From contig JAFREQ010000063.1 in the NCBI GenBank assembly GCA_025331565.1, positions 1,413,501-1,477,500 of the forward strand: a stretch of DNA of 64,000 nucleotides, read 5' to 3'. Source of the DNA: Holacanthus passer (Eukaryota > Chordata > Actinopteri > Pomacanthidae). Shown here one piece after another: positions 1 through 11,815 of the stretch. The position numbers and the translations under genes are program-made. Numbering within the stretch: position 1 is the stretch's first letter; each line of letters starts with the position of its first letter. The notes below the pieces were generated by a model that saw only the letters and a program-made list of their open reading frames with translations, did no database searches and had not been told where the DNA came from.

Positions 1-962
1 GAGCCTCCTGCAAATCATAATATCCCTGATCATTGACATCTGAATATCCATTACAGCTGCCCTGTGGGGACCTGTGCTCTGGCAGCCCGAGGAGCAGAAT
101 GTGATGCCTGTTGTCATTTTCATTTCTGGAGGCACACGTACTGTACATCCACTGCCAGCCCGGTGTCTGAAATGAGCCTAATGTCTGAAGGAATAGAAAA
201 ATGGGGCTCTGTAAGTGAGAATGCATTTACTCAGTGTGAAAGGATTAGACAGAGGAGCCATGAATAGAAACAGTCAGTGTGCTGACAGTGAAGTAATACA
301 TTGAAAGTGAAGGTATGGAGAGGCTGATAGAGACTTCAATTCCAGTTTTACTTTCTGTTCTTCTTATTGAATGATGAAGATGTTTCCCTCAATGTTTTAA
401 ATCCCTAAATACTAAATACTTATAATTAAACAGGAGATTAAAAATGTACGTATCCATATATGCATCAGCCAGGTTATCCAGGTTATCCGAGCCTTTGTGA
501 GACTGGTCAATAATGCATCTCGTGGCCGGTGACAGGCTACAATTATTTAAGGCTTTGCACAAAGCAGAGGAGTAGTGCAGGTGATTTGTAGAGAAAGACA
601 AAAGATGGGTTACATGTGTCTGCTGGAATAAAAGCCTTATGGCGTAGGTATCCATTAGAGAGTGAACGCCTGTTGTTCTGGCTTTGTGCATAAACCTGCC
701 AAAATAATCAGACCAAACATTCAGTAATGCGGCGCCTTTTAGGTATCACAACTGTATGTTTACATCCGAGCAACAAACCACAAACATTAGCTTCTTCTTT
801 GTTACAATAACTTGACTTTATTTAAAGCAACATTCAGATGAATTTGTGCATCTCAATGAAATCAAGGCTTCATATTTCAGCCCTTCAGTCAAGCCGTTTC
901 TCGACCAGGTCTGGTCCGCAGATGAAGTTAACGTTGCTTGTTTTTCCTCCACATTGCAGCAG
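1..962 (+). other. zbtb16: zbtb16 intron (3' part)
   Basis: This is non-coding sequence upstream of the first visible zbtb16 exon and is inferred to be the end of a long intron, because the exon at 963 opens in mid-codon and mid-protein. The first ~250 bases are of mixed composition without simple repeats and could be part of a conserved element. Short open frames here have no recognisable protein character. The segment ends in a pyrimidine stretch and a tandem CAGCAG acceptor at 957-962. Confidence 0.6.
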
Positions 963-3900
963 GGGACCACCCATACGAGTGTGAGTTCTGCGGGAGCTGC
1001 TTTCGAGATGAGAGCACGCTGAAGGGCCACAAACGCATCCACACCGGGGAGAAGCCCTATGAATGTAACGGCTGTGGGAAGAAGTTCAGCCTCAAGCACC
1101 AGCTGGAAACCCACTACCGTGTGCACACAGGTACTGCCGTCAAAACCCGGCCGACAAAGAGGATGTTTGAAAACGCTGCATGTATTGATGTTAATAATCA
1201 AAGGATTGGGAACTGATTGTGTGCTGGAACTATTTCTTCGTTTACAACAGTTTATACTTCAGAACTTCTTCTCAGGCTAAAGCACGGGTTGCCAGATGGT
1301 TTTGGTCTCTGTGCATGCTCATTGTTGTCAAACCTGGCAACCCCACTGTGACAAAAATAGTTCAGCTGCATAACTCCCTCTAAATAATCTGTCATTTTCA
1401 TATTTCTGTTTATGTATTAAACAACAGACATACAACATGTTAATTAATTAGTGAGCTTTCAAGGGGTTGGTCAATCAGATCTCATTTTCTTGCTCTATAT
1501 GCAAAGAAACACTCACATCGTTGCATCAGACAGACAGACATGTTTTTCACACAAAGAAAGAAATAAGTGTATAATATTTGCTGAATTTATAAGGAAGCCC
1601 AAATATTTAAGAATTTGTCACAGACAGTGTTTCACAAACTTTAAAAAATGACTCCTAATTCACGTGGAGCCACTGACAGGCCGGTGCAGCGACGCCACAA
1701 CAAAGTGACACAAGTGTTTTATTAAGGAAAAATTGACTTAATGTATTTCATTTAATGCCAAATTTACAAGAAGGCACAAATGAGTTAAGTTGAATATGAC
1801 AAATGAGTGAAATAAGGTTATTCAATTTCTCCTCACTCAACAAATCTCAGAACTACACAATTTTTTTAAGGGATTCTTGGGATATTGCAGTTTCTAGTTC
1901 AGTGGTGAAATCCGTTGAAACAGACGTCTGCTGCTTATCTTGGCAAGTCAGAGACCCCTAACACCTAATATGCATTACAGTGAAATAAATGGAAATCACA
2001 CAGATGACGTCAGTTGAGTGGGCCGTCCTTCAATGTGGCCAGGACACATTGGCATACACAGTAAACACACGCTAAAAGAATGACCAGATCAGATCTCAAT
2101 GCATCTCTGGTTCATTCACATCTGTACTTCGAGCTGTCCACTTGTGATCGGATCACCCAAGACAGTGGTGTAAACAAGACCTATTGCTAAGCTAACAATG
2201 TCCTGACTGCAGCTCTGTACTTAGCACACAGACATGAGACTGATATTGATCTCATCTCATTCTCAGAAAGAAAGTCAATAAGCGTATTTCCCCTGTTTTT
2301 GAACTATTCCTGAGATCTTTTAAAATTGCTAGTGCTTAAAAGACATATTGGCCTTTGTGTGCCAATATTATAAGATTCTTTTTACACTCATCTATATTGC
2401 TAAACGATAGCTCTGATATGTCATCTCATTCTTCCACTCATCCTAATTTGATATGAGTGCAACATTATAGCTCGTTGGCCTTCGTAATAACACGGCCTTG
2501 AAACATATTGATGCAGCTTCTGGAGCCTGCTAAAGGACTCCGTTGTAGGAAATCCAAGTTGCGAGGCACAGACCAGACCAGATGAATATCTTTGTTGCTG
2601 TGATACAGTAGATGGATGTCTCAGAAGACTTTGTATTGATCCCAGTATATTTAGAGCCCCATAAAGATGTTGACACAGTGATAAGCTGGGTGCCCTGGAG
2701 AATGAGTGCACGCCACGTACCAGACTGAGAGGATACCACAAGTGCTCACCAGGATGGCACACGGCCAAGGCTTTATGCTTCCTCACCATCTCTTTTTCTC
2801 TAACGCGCACACACACACAGCAGCGCCTTCCCATCTCCCATTCAATAAGCCAGCTGTTAAGCCACACTATCAAGGCAGCCTGTCCAATAATTGGCTCCCC
2901 TCCGTCCACCCTTTCCCCTTTTGTGTGGGGGAGGGGGCTTTGCGTTAAGCCGGAGAGCAACAGCAGATAACAAGAGCAAGTGACAAGCTCACAGTCAAAG
3001 GCCACCTCGCACAAAAGGGAGCTGCTTGATGAATCATCGGCATTGGCAACCTAACCCCCCCTCCGCCCCCTTCTCTCCACACATCCCAAATGCCAATGGC
3101 GGATCAATACCTGGGCCCCATTTGCAATTCATTATTAGCAGGTTATTTGAGGCGACCCTGTTTACAGTCTGGTTATCAATATCAACAGAACGCAGGTGTC
3201 CAGGCTGCTGCACAGCAAACACGCGACGGCCCGCGACACTGTATTTATGCTTATTGGCTAAACGGCGGCATAACCAAGCCCCCGCCGAGGTCAAGGTTAA
3301 CCAGGGCTCCAAAAGAACAGGCCGACCGAGCGGCGGAGGCATGAGGCCCGATTTGCCAGCGCACACGTGTGAGGCTCCAGCTGAAAGGTGACAGCGAGCG
3401 CCGGGCCAGATCACTTCCGACAGCTCATTTCAAATGCCATTGGTAAAGGTCAGCATTTACATGTCTAATTTGCGTCTGCCGGCTTGAGCGCTGGTGGATT
3501 ATTCCCTGCCATCACTCAAATCATTAGCACGTTTAGGATGGCTGCTGTTGCTGAATTGAAATGTGCCTCTTGAATATAGCAGCCCCCCACAGCAAGAAAG
3601 CAGCGCTGCAGTTTGATTTATGACACCTTCAGGAGCTCTCTATGGCAGGAGCTGTATTTTCTGTAATGTACCAGAGATTAGTTGATTAGATGTGGTTGCC
3701 TGAAATTTAAACATCACATATTCTTGGATTTTTAGCCCATTCAAATCTTAATTTAAATGTTATCACGTTGTTCTTATCTCACAAGTCTGCTCGAGTATTC
3801 TCACCATTAAAGGATAACCCTGGTTTATCAGTTCATCGTTTGAACCATTTATGCCGAAGTTATACTCAAAGTAATTTTGTGATCTGGGAACATGCTGCCA

Positions 3901-5740
3901 TCGCATAACAACGTCAGATAGGGCAAGAGACATAAGCACACACTTGCTTTAGAAACTTATTTCTGAGGCTTTCAGCCGCATCTCAAAGTCAGCATCGGCG
4001 TCCAGATGTCACAACTCCTGAGTGCTGCTGGTTTTCAAAAGGAGATCTGAAGCGAGACATTCTCTGTGTGGTCTCACGAACCTCTGCTGCCACATTCGAT
4101 AGCTGCACGTTCGATTAGATAGCAGGACATCTCTTTTTCATTTTCAGCTGTTGCTCAACGTGACGTGAAAAAAAATCAAAATCCCAATACAATGAGCTCC
4201 TTTTTAATAAAGGCGGTAATGAGAATTGATAACGACCGAACACAAAGGATTTATATCCCCGAACTATGAGAATAATTAGAAGATCATTTCATTAGAGACA
4301 GTTTGATGGATCTGACGGACACTATGTTCAGGTGAACACACTCCAACACTGTACCTTCATGCTTTTATCCATCCTTCTCTTTTGAGTTGTACCAATTATT
4401 GGGGCCAGTTGGACTGACTTTAAAGAGTTAGTGTGGTCTTTTACTGCCGCTCACCGCTGTTCAGGAGACAGCTGGGATTTCACTCCTGGCTTTCGACTTG
4501 TCACTTACTGTGTGCACAGTCCAATTATCATAACAACACCAGAATTTCTTGTGGGCCAACAGGGTGAAATCTGTGCTCTCTAAATTAGTGCTGATGGGAT
4601 CTTCTTCTCTCCTGAAGCCCTGATATAGAGAGTTTTTTTTAATTCTCGCACAACAGGTTTCAGATGCTGCAGTGTTGAACTTTCAAAAGATAAAATTTTT
4701 ACCATTGCAGGATAATTTAGTTTTATTACACTGTGGGTTTAATCTCTGTAGTTTTGGTCGTGTCAGTAATAAAAGCAGTATCACTGAGTTAATTGCTAAA
4801 CAGTCAGACAGGTTTTAAACAAACCCTCAGGTTCGCCAGGCTTATATGGCGGAGAAATTTAAGGTGTTCCATATTTACACACAGTTTTCAGGTGCAATTA
4901 GGGATCGTTGCCAACATTTCAGGTGCACTCACAGTTTTAGATCCAAACAAATAAAAGGTTTAGATAATCTGGCTTAAATGTTTGTTTACAATCTTACAAC
5001 CTTGTTTCTTGCTCCCTCGGACTCTATTGTGTGATGTTATTGTGTTCCCAGATTTCTGCAATGACCTTATGAATATCATCGCTGACAGGACATCATGGCC
5101 AAAACCACAAAAATAAAAGCCAGGTTGTAATAACACTGGCCATAAATGACAAGACATAGAAGATCCATACTGGTATTTTATGCAAACAATAATATTACAA
5201 CGCTGGTACGGCCTTCACAAAGATGCTCTGATTTATCACTCCCCTTTTTCCTGCTGTTTATGGAACAACAAAGACTTCACAATAAAATAATGTGAAGGTC
5301 TTCTGGTGTGAATGACAAAAGCTTCTGTGTTTACCAGAACGCCTCACAGACTAATACAGCTTTTCCTTCCCTTTCAATTGATTTCTGTATCAAACACATT
5401 TATTTCCTAATTAACAGGCACATCATGCTTCAACAAGGACATTATACTGTCACTGAATGGCACTACAGCTAACACAACTGTTGTCTTCAACCCCACCTTA
5501 TCATCTTTAGGTGAGAAGCCATTCGAGTGCAAGCTGTGCCACCAGCGATCCAGGGACTACTCGGCCATGATCAAGCACCTGCGCACCCACAACGGCGCCT
5601 CGCCCTACCAATGCACCATCTGCCTGGAGTACTGCCCCAGCCTGTCAGCCATGCAGAAGCACATGAAAGGCCACAAGCCCGAAGACATCCCCCCAGACTG
5701 GCGCATAGAGAAGACCTACCTGTACCTCTGCTATGTCTGA
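963..5740 (+). CDS. zbtb16: ZBTB16 (PLZF) transcription factor, last two coding exons (partial)
   Basis: Coding exons are 963-1130 and 5511-5740 (TGA 5738-5740). They join in the same phase inside a HTG linker glycine (G|GT). They encode the last four C2H2 zinc fingers of PLZF: YECEFCGSCFRDES, YECNGCGKKFSLKHQ, FECKLCHQRSRDYS and YQCTICLEYCPSLS, each with its Cys2 and His2 residues. The tail ends in DWRIEKTYLYLCYV, the near-invariant PLZF C-terminus. The BTB domain and the first five of nine fingers lie outside the window to the left. PLZF is a nuclear DNA-binding repressor acting in stem-cell, limb and hindbrain development. The acceptor of the first exon is a CAGCAG tandem; I chose the second AG because it gives HTGDHPY as in the human protein. 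The fish a/b paralogue cannot be decided from this end alone. Confidence 0.96.
1131..5510 (+). other. zbtb16: zbtb16 last intron, 4.4 kb
   Basis: The intron lies between the last two coding exons, with donor CACAG|GTACTG and acceptor ATCTTTAG. It holds no gene. Most of it is ordinary AT-rich sequence, but roughly 2,440-3,720 is markedly richer in GC and CpG and free of simple repeats, and about 4,000-4,330 contains homeodomain-like TAAT/ATTA cores. Both look like candidate cis-regulatory blocks. Short open frames around 2,421-3,414 on both strands do not resemble known proteins. Confidence 0.8.
2880..3720. promoter_or_regulatory. Candidate conserved intronic enhancer of zbtb16
   Basis: The block stands out by composition. 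It is GC/CpG-rich (for example around 3,220-3,380), free of microsatellites, and contains dense TF-like words: an octamer-like ATTTGCAATTCATTATTA at 3,119-3,136, CTTTGA-type and TAAT cores, and TTTGATTTATGAC near 3,612. Introns of ZBTB16 are known to hold many vertebrate conserved non-coding elements. Function is inferred only from composition and location, not from an alignment. Confidence 0.35.
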
Positions 5741-8700
5741 GGCCGGGAGAGCGAATGAAGAGAGGGAGGGTACGTGTGAGGGTGGGGAAGGGGTTGAGAG
5801 GTAAGGGGAATGTAATTGAGCGGATAGGAGGCATGAGGCTGTGTTGGAAGTGTTGACGATTGAGGAATGTCAACGGCAAGAGACTCGAAAGCAAGAGGGT
5901 TTGTTATCTCTTTTTTCTTTTCATGCAAAGGCGGCGACGACCGACGGGGTAAAAGGGTGGTGATGATGGGACAAAAGTGCTAAGAAGAGGAAGACTTGGA
6001 CACGGAGAGAGATTCTCCACCATTGTTCGGATTCACCGGGTCATTCACTACATCTGCAACTGTGTTATTGTTTCAGGTCATTTCATGCAGCGCCACAAAG
6101 CGAGCGAGCTGCACGGAAGCGACTTTTTGGATGCTGCTGCCACAGCGTTGCGAAAGCAGATTCTCAAGGGCTATCTGAACCATCAGGAACCGAATCTTTC
6201 ACTCCATTCTGAGTTTTTCAAACTGGAGAAAGTATTTTTTTGTTCTACTTTGGTATTGGTTCGTTTACCTTCACTCTGTTTGGTCGTACTAGTTTGGATC
6301 ACATGAAGAATATGTGAATATAAGGATCAGTTTAGATTAGTTCATCATGTTCTGATTTGCATTTCAAGTACTGAGGAGCTGCTGGCTTTCAGAAGCCAAA
6401 ATCTTCCTCATGGCCACAAACCTTCATGTTATGGTAGTTATGAGCCACAACAAAGTTCTCTTGGAGGAGGACTAGGACATATTTTCCAACAGTTTCATCA
6501 TACCAAACCAACTGAATTAAAGAAACATACACTCCAGAGTTTGAATGACCCGCTTTGGGTGAACGTGCCCCTGATTCTTTCCATCTCAAATGGGAAGTGT
6601 GTCTGTTTTGCAATCTCCCATCATATCTGCCTGTGCAGTAGACACAGATCTTCCCAGCTTTCACAGAAATCTGCCAGTATAACCTGTCCATACACAAGAT
6701 CCTTCAGATCCCGGCGGTGGCAGCGAGATAGCCCCTGAGAATCAGCAGCGGAGCCGGCAGGCGTATGCAGTAGATGAAACAGCTGAACTGGATGAATTGG
6801 AGCACTAAAATACTGCAAACCAAGCACCTGTTTGGTTGTGAGGCGGGGGGAAGATGTTAGTGCTGCTTTTTTTCGTTGGAAGTCTCCCCAGTTTTCTCAG
6901 TAGTCTTCCTGGTTCTGCATCTCTGTCAGATGAGGGCTGGAGAAAGTCGAGTCACCACTGGCCACCCACGGTTCTCCCCAGGGAGCCAAAGGCTAACTTG
7001 CGTCACTTTTTCATCTTATATTTTTTTAGCTCTGCATCGTAGTTTATCATGGCTTGATTGCACAGGTAAAACAAATTACGACAACAGTCTCTGTTTGATG
7101 TCTGCAAGTTATATCGTTTTTTCAGTAAATCATAACTCTCTATTACAGTATTACATTACATTACAAACCCAGCCTATCCACCTACTCAGCAATAGATAAC
7201 TGGACTGCTTTTATCCATGTACATTAACCAGATGACTCTCGTTATCGCACACTAATGATAAACTACACAAACTGACATAAACAGTAACACTCTGACCACA
7301 ACAGATCTGTCCATTCACCGCAGTGATGGAAAACAAAATGGGAAAATGGTTAACCGCTGCTTCTGACTTCGACTGCTCGTAGTGAATGTTGAAGAAGTGC
7401 TGGGAATGCCTTAGCTGCCCGCCTCTGTCAGAGGTGGTGCGGCAGGTTGAAGACTGTTATATGGCATCAAAACATGAATGTGAAAGACTGTGAGCCAGGT
7501 TCACACTAGGCTGTGTCAGAATACATTGAAGGTTAATGCTGCCTTTCGTTGGAAGTCAGAAATCTTTGAGTCCCACCTTGAAGGTTGTTACAACTCTCCC
7601 TGGCTTCCAGTGGTTCAGTCGGAAGATTTCCTCCATCCAACATCCAAATTCTGTTCTTCGTGCAACAGGTCATACATTAGCTAACTAGCTAGTGTCTGTA
7701 AATACTGTTTGGCACTTGAAAATAATATGTGGAATCATTCACGTTCAGGTGATTAAATTAAAGTGATCTGACGAAAGGGCTGAAACAGATCACATATCAA
7801 GGCCGTGAGGTCATGTCAAATTCGAACTTTAGCATATATTAAGGCAAGGATTACTAACTGGGCAAAGCAGGAGAGGGACCCCTGAAGCCTTATATTCACT
7901 GGGTATCCATAGATTTATGTTTGAGAATAAGCACCACTGGACACTTGTGCACACTAATGCACAAAGATTGGGAGGAAAGGTGGTCATTTATTAACCTAGG
8001 CCTCCTTATGATTGCTATGTTAAAAGATATGCGTTGCATTTACGGTTTATGTTGCAATGTTGACTTGCATCTTGGAAGAAATGCAACTGAATATTCTTGT
8101 TAAAAAAAGAAAAATCTGCATACACCTCAAACTGAAAGGCCTATTTCAGTACGAGGTAGGAATTTCCGACTTTCTGACGTCTCTGAAATGCAGCATTACA
8201 CCTGTGTGACTTTCACAGCCACAGGTATTATGGCTGAACCTAAGGCTTTAATGAGCATCACTGCATGTCACAGCGCTACCGGGGTGATCACATATCCAAA
8301 CGGCCGGTGGAAAAGGGGGAAATCACTGATGGGACGAGACACGGCCCAGCAGCTTAGGGGGCGACCAGTAAGACGACAGAATAAATCAACTCTTTCTCTG
8401 TGGTTTTGTCCCTGTGCCTCGTCTCTCTCGTCTCCTGTTGTTGTTGTTGTTGTTGTTATTATTGACCTTGAGTTTGATCTCAACACATCGTACTTGAATT
8501 ACCTCGTTTTGTGACCTCATGTTGCTTGTGTATTTTAATTTTCCCTTTTGTTTCATTTGTACACTTTTTTTTTTTGTTTTGTTCATGAGTGTATGTCGAA
8601 AAGATGCATTGCACAACACGATGAAGCAATGTGTACGCAGAAAAATTAAGTGCCACGGTGAAGAGATTTTTTTTTGTTTGTTTTCTAATGTTGTGTATTT

Positions 8701-10106
8701 CTTTGTGCATTACTTGTTACCAAACTTGGTATTATTAACCCCGCTTGTTAATGAGCCGGAAGGTTTGGTCATTTGTTATAAAAGCTACCTCTAAGTTGTT
8801 TTCATTTTTTGGCAAAAGCACATTTTTGTGTGTTTGTGTTTTGCATTATTTCATCATTGCTACTTCATCTCATGCTTTTTTTTTCTCGAAAGTTGATTTA
8901 TGATTGTCTGTGTTTTTAAGCAAAATGTATATAAAAGGGTAAGAGATAACAAAAGTAGAGGTTAATAGGATTTGAAAAGTCATTCAAATGGATGTTTATT
9001 CTTCTCTTATAGTCTCCCCCTGCACCTCCAACCACAGACGAGCAGAGGAAAAAAAAAAAAAAAGCAATTTTGAAGCCTTAAGTGATGAGTAAGAGGGATG
9101 CGGCAGATAAAGAGGAAGTACTATTGCTTTTTAAGAGGGTTTAAAAACAAGAATTTAAACTTGAAAATATGTGAATAGAAGTGTAGTTTTGTAATGTGAA
9201 AAAAAAAAAAAAGAGAAGGTTCATCAAACGCGCTGAACCGCCCAGGACAGGTCATATTTGCAGTGATGCAGAGTGCGTTGGACAATTGGAACTGCAAGTG
9301 GTAATCAAAAAAGAAAAACCAGAAGGTTAAAAATAGAGATTCTCTCGGCTGACAAGCTCTCTCGAGAAACGAGCGTATTCCTGAACAAGAGCCAACAGAG
9401 GCAATTTGATATATAAAAATTGTGATATTTTTGTATTCAGTGTCAGTCCTTTTTCCATTTGTGGAGGGTTACAGCAGGGCACAAATATTTGTATTTCTTT
9501 TTTTTTTTTTTTTTACCTGTTTTTTTTTTTCTCTCTCTGGGTGTGAATCATTTTTGCCTTGCTCCTCTTTGATATTGTTGGACAAAAAAATCATGTGTGT
9601 GAACATATTGTAATAATAAGTGTCGCTTTCTGGATGTCAATTGCATTGTAGGTGAAGGACTAAATCTATCCGCCACAAATTTTACGAGTGTGTGTATGTG
9701 ACAACGTTAAAAAAAAAAAAAAAATGAGGAAAAAAACAAAAAAAAAGATGATAAAACACGGGACGGCAGGGGGACGCTGCCAAACCGACCAATTAGTACT
9801 TGTCATTCACAATTTTTCAATCAAACTTGACTGTCGACGTATTTTTTTGTTTTGTTTTTGTATTTGAAAAAAAAAGAAGAAGGGATGGCATGTCCCGTGG
9901 TGTCTTGCCATTTTATTCTCAAACACTGTGAGCTGAGGGGCTTTTTCACCCTCATATAATATCCACCCACTATAATATACCCAGTCAGCGGCTCAGTCTG
10001 AACCACCACAATGCAAGACCTGATCAGTCACATTGTTCCTATCATCGTCCTCTGAATGTTTTCTACTTTTTCGTGCGGGTGAAAGAGTGCGTACAAGAGT
10101 GTGTAA

Positions 10107-10137
10107 CTGTGTGTGCGTGTGTGTGTGTGTGTGTGTA
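10107..10137. repeat. (GT)n microsatellite
   Basis: About 15 GT units with one interruption (GTGC), within the inferred zbtb16 3' UTR. It could be polymorphic. Confidence 0.9.
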
Positions 10138-10360
10138 TTAGTGGAAAAATGCACTAATCAGATCAGATACAAAATAAAATGATATTCTATGCCACTTTTT
10201 TTCTCTATGTTGGAAAAAAATATATATATACATTGGCATCGTTATAGTTCTTCCCTCAGTGTTCCTCCAATGTTTCTGTACTATCTTTGTGCCTAAAAAT
10301 GGAATTTGTTCAACAAAAATATCCATCTATATCTGCTTAGTTTCTGTATTTTCAGAAGAA

Positions 10361-10366
10361 AATAAA
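10361..10366 (+). terminator. Possible proximal poly(A) signal of zbtb16
   Basis: An AATAAA hexamer in an A-rich context (AGAAAATAAAAATGG) is followed by GTGTCT and, ~50 bases on, a long T run, which could act as the U-rich downstream element. It would give a shorter UTR isoform of about 4.6 kb. Confidence 0.35.
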
Positions 10367-11574
10367 AATGGTGTCTCCAGCACCCTAGGGATGTCATGAC
10401 GCTCGAAAATGACCTGATTTTTTTTTTTTTTTTTTTTTTAATCCTGAATAGAGCAGGGCTTCTTTTTCAAGGACTGCAATAAACCCTTAATGCTTTTGAA
10501 ACAGCAACTGGGATTCACTTCTCTTCTTAGGCCGTACTCTGTGATTGGCACCAAAAAGCATTTATTTAGCAACACAAAACAAAAGCGTAAGGAAAATTTG
10601 CAGGGGTGAAACTTGCTTGACAAAATCTGCTCCATTAAATTGTTTTTTTTTTTCTGCAAGCAAATGAATCCCCGAGTCTGGTTCTCCACTCAGATTTCTG
10701 TTTTCTCTCTTTTTGTCAGCAACAGGTTTGCTGATGAATATTGCTCTTGAAAAAAAAATAAAGAAAACCTCCATTTGGGTAGGTTGGCACGAGGGTGATC
10801 CCCTTCTGCTTTGCTTCAGTTTCAGTTTTTTTAAAGTACTTTTTTCTTTTCTACAAAACGCATTTAGAAGGGGATGTTAAATTCGTCAGAGAGGAATCAT
10901 GGCATCCCTGGAGCTGGCACTCTGTGTTTTGGTGTGGTGTTTCTAGAACAAAGTAGCCATTTCATGCAGTGTTGCAATGCATGTGCCATCGAGGTCTAGA
11001 CTAAAAACTGTTTGAGTAACAAAGCACCAAGACATTGTATTTTTTTATATTAGCACTGAGGACCAATTGCCCTGTCGGACCAAGCATAACAAAGCTTTTT
11101 ATGTAACAAAGCTTTTCTCTCTCTCTCTCTGTCTTTCCCTGGCTTGTCTGTGCTACTTCTCTCCTCCATTGTTGTGACAGCACAAGTGCCAGTCAAGTTG
11201 CTCTGTATTAAGAAAATAGTGTTTTTATTATGATTTGAATTGTTATAGTTTTTGTCTACCTCAGCACCTAATCTTAGCCTAATCTTAGAAGGTGCCCAAT
11301 TATTATTTTTTATTTTTCTTTATTTTGTTCTCTTATTGTTGTCAGTTGTATAATTTTTTGAAATTTGCATTAGAGCTTTGCAAAGGTCCTTTGTCTTTTC
11401 CAGCGACGACGTGCTATTTTTTTTCCGTGGCAGTACGTTTCCTGTTGAGCTGTGCCACCAATCTATAGCCACTGTCTGTTGATATAGAGGTTGTTCTTTT
11501 TTGTTTCTTTCCATGTAGAATCAGACACCTCTCTTTGTAACATTTCAGTGTTCTCTGATGGAGTGTGAAAAAAA

Positions 11575-11815
11575 AATAAAAAGGAAAAATAAAAGATTTA
11601 ATGCTGCAGGTTCTCTTCTCCATGTTGTCACTAAAGTCAATGTTGTGCCTTTGATAGTGAAAATATAAAGAATATTTCTTTTTTTTACATCCTACTAACA
11701 GTAGATTGTTTTTTGTAGTGGAATTTTTTTGTATTTTTATTTATGAGTCTCATAATAAAAATCAAATCATGATGTTCAGTTGTATACTTTCAATCTGCGG
11801 TTAGAAAAAAATAAA
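11575..11815 (+). terminator. Cluster of poly(A) signals, probable distal end of zbtb16
   Basis: Four AATAAA hexamers fall within 250 bases, at 11,575, 11,588, 11,754 and 11,810. The last is followed by a GT/T-rich stretch (GCTGTCTGTCTTAG). Clustered signals at the end of a U-rich tract are typical of the distal end of a long 3' UTR. Which one is used is unknown. Confidence 0.45.

Noticed and set aside
2421..3414. Long open frames on both strands (up to 197 codons) in the zbtb16 intron
   Set aside because: No known motif, no splice context, and simultaneous opening on both strands, as expected of a GC-rich patch. Treated as non-coding.
5977..6306. 109-codon frame after the zbtb16 stop
   Set aside because: It lies in the 3' UTR with no motif or conserved character that I recognise.
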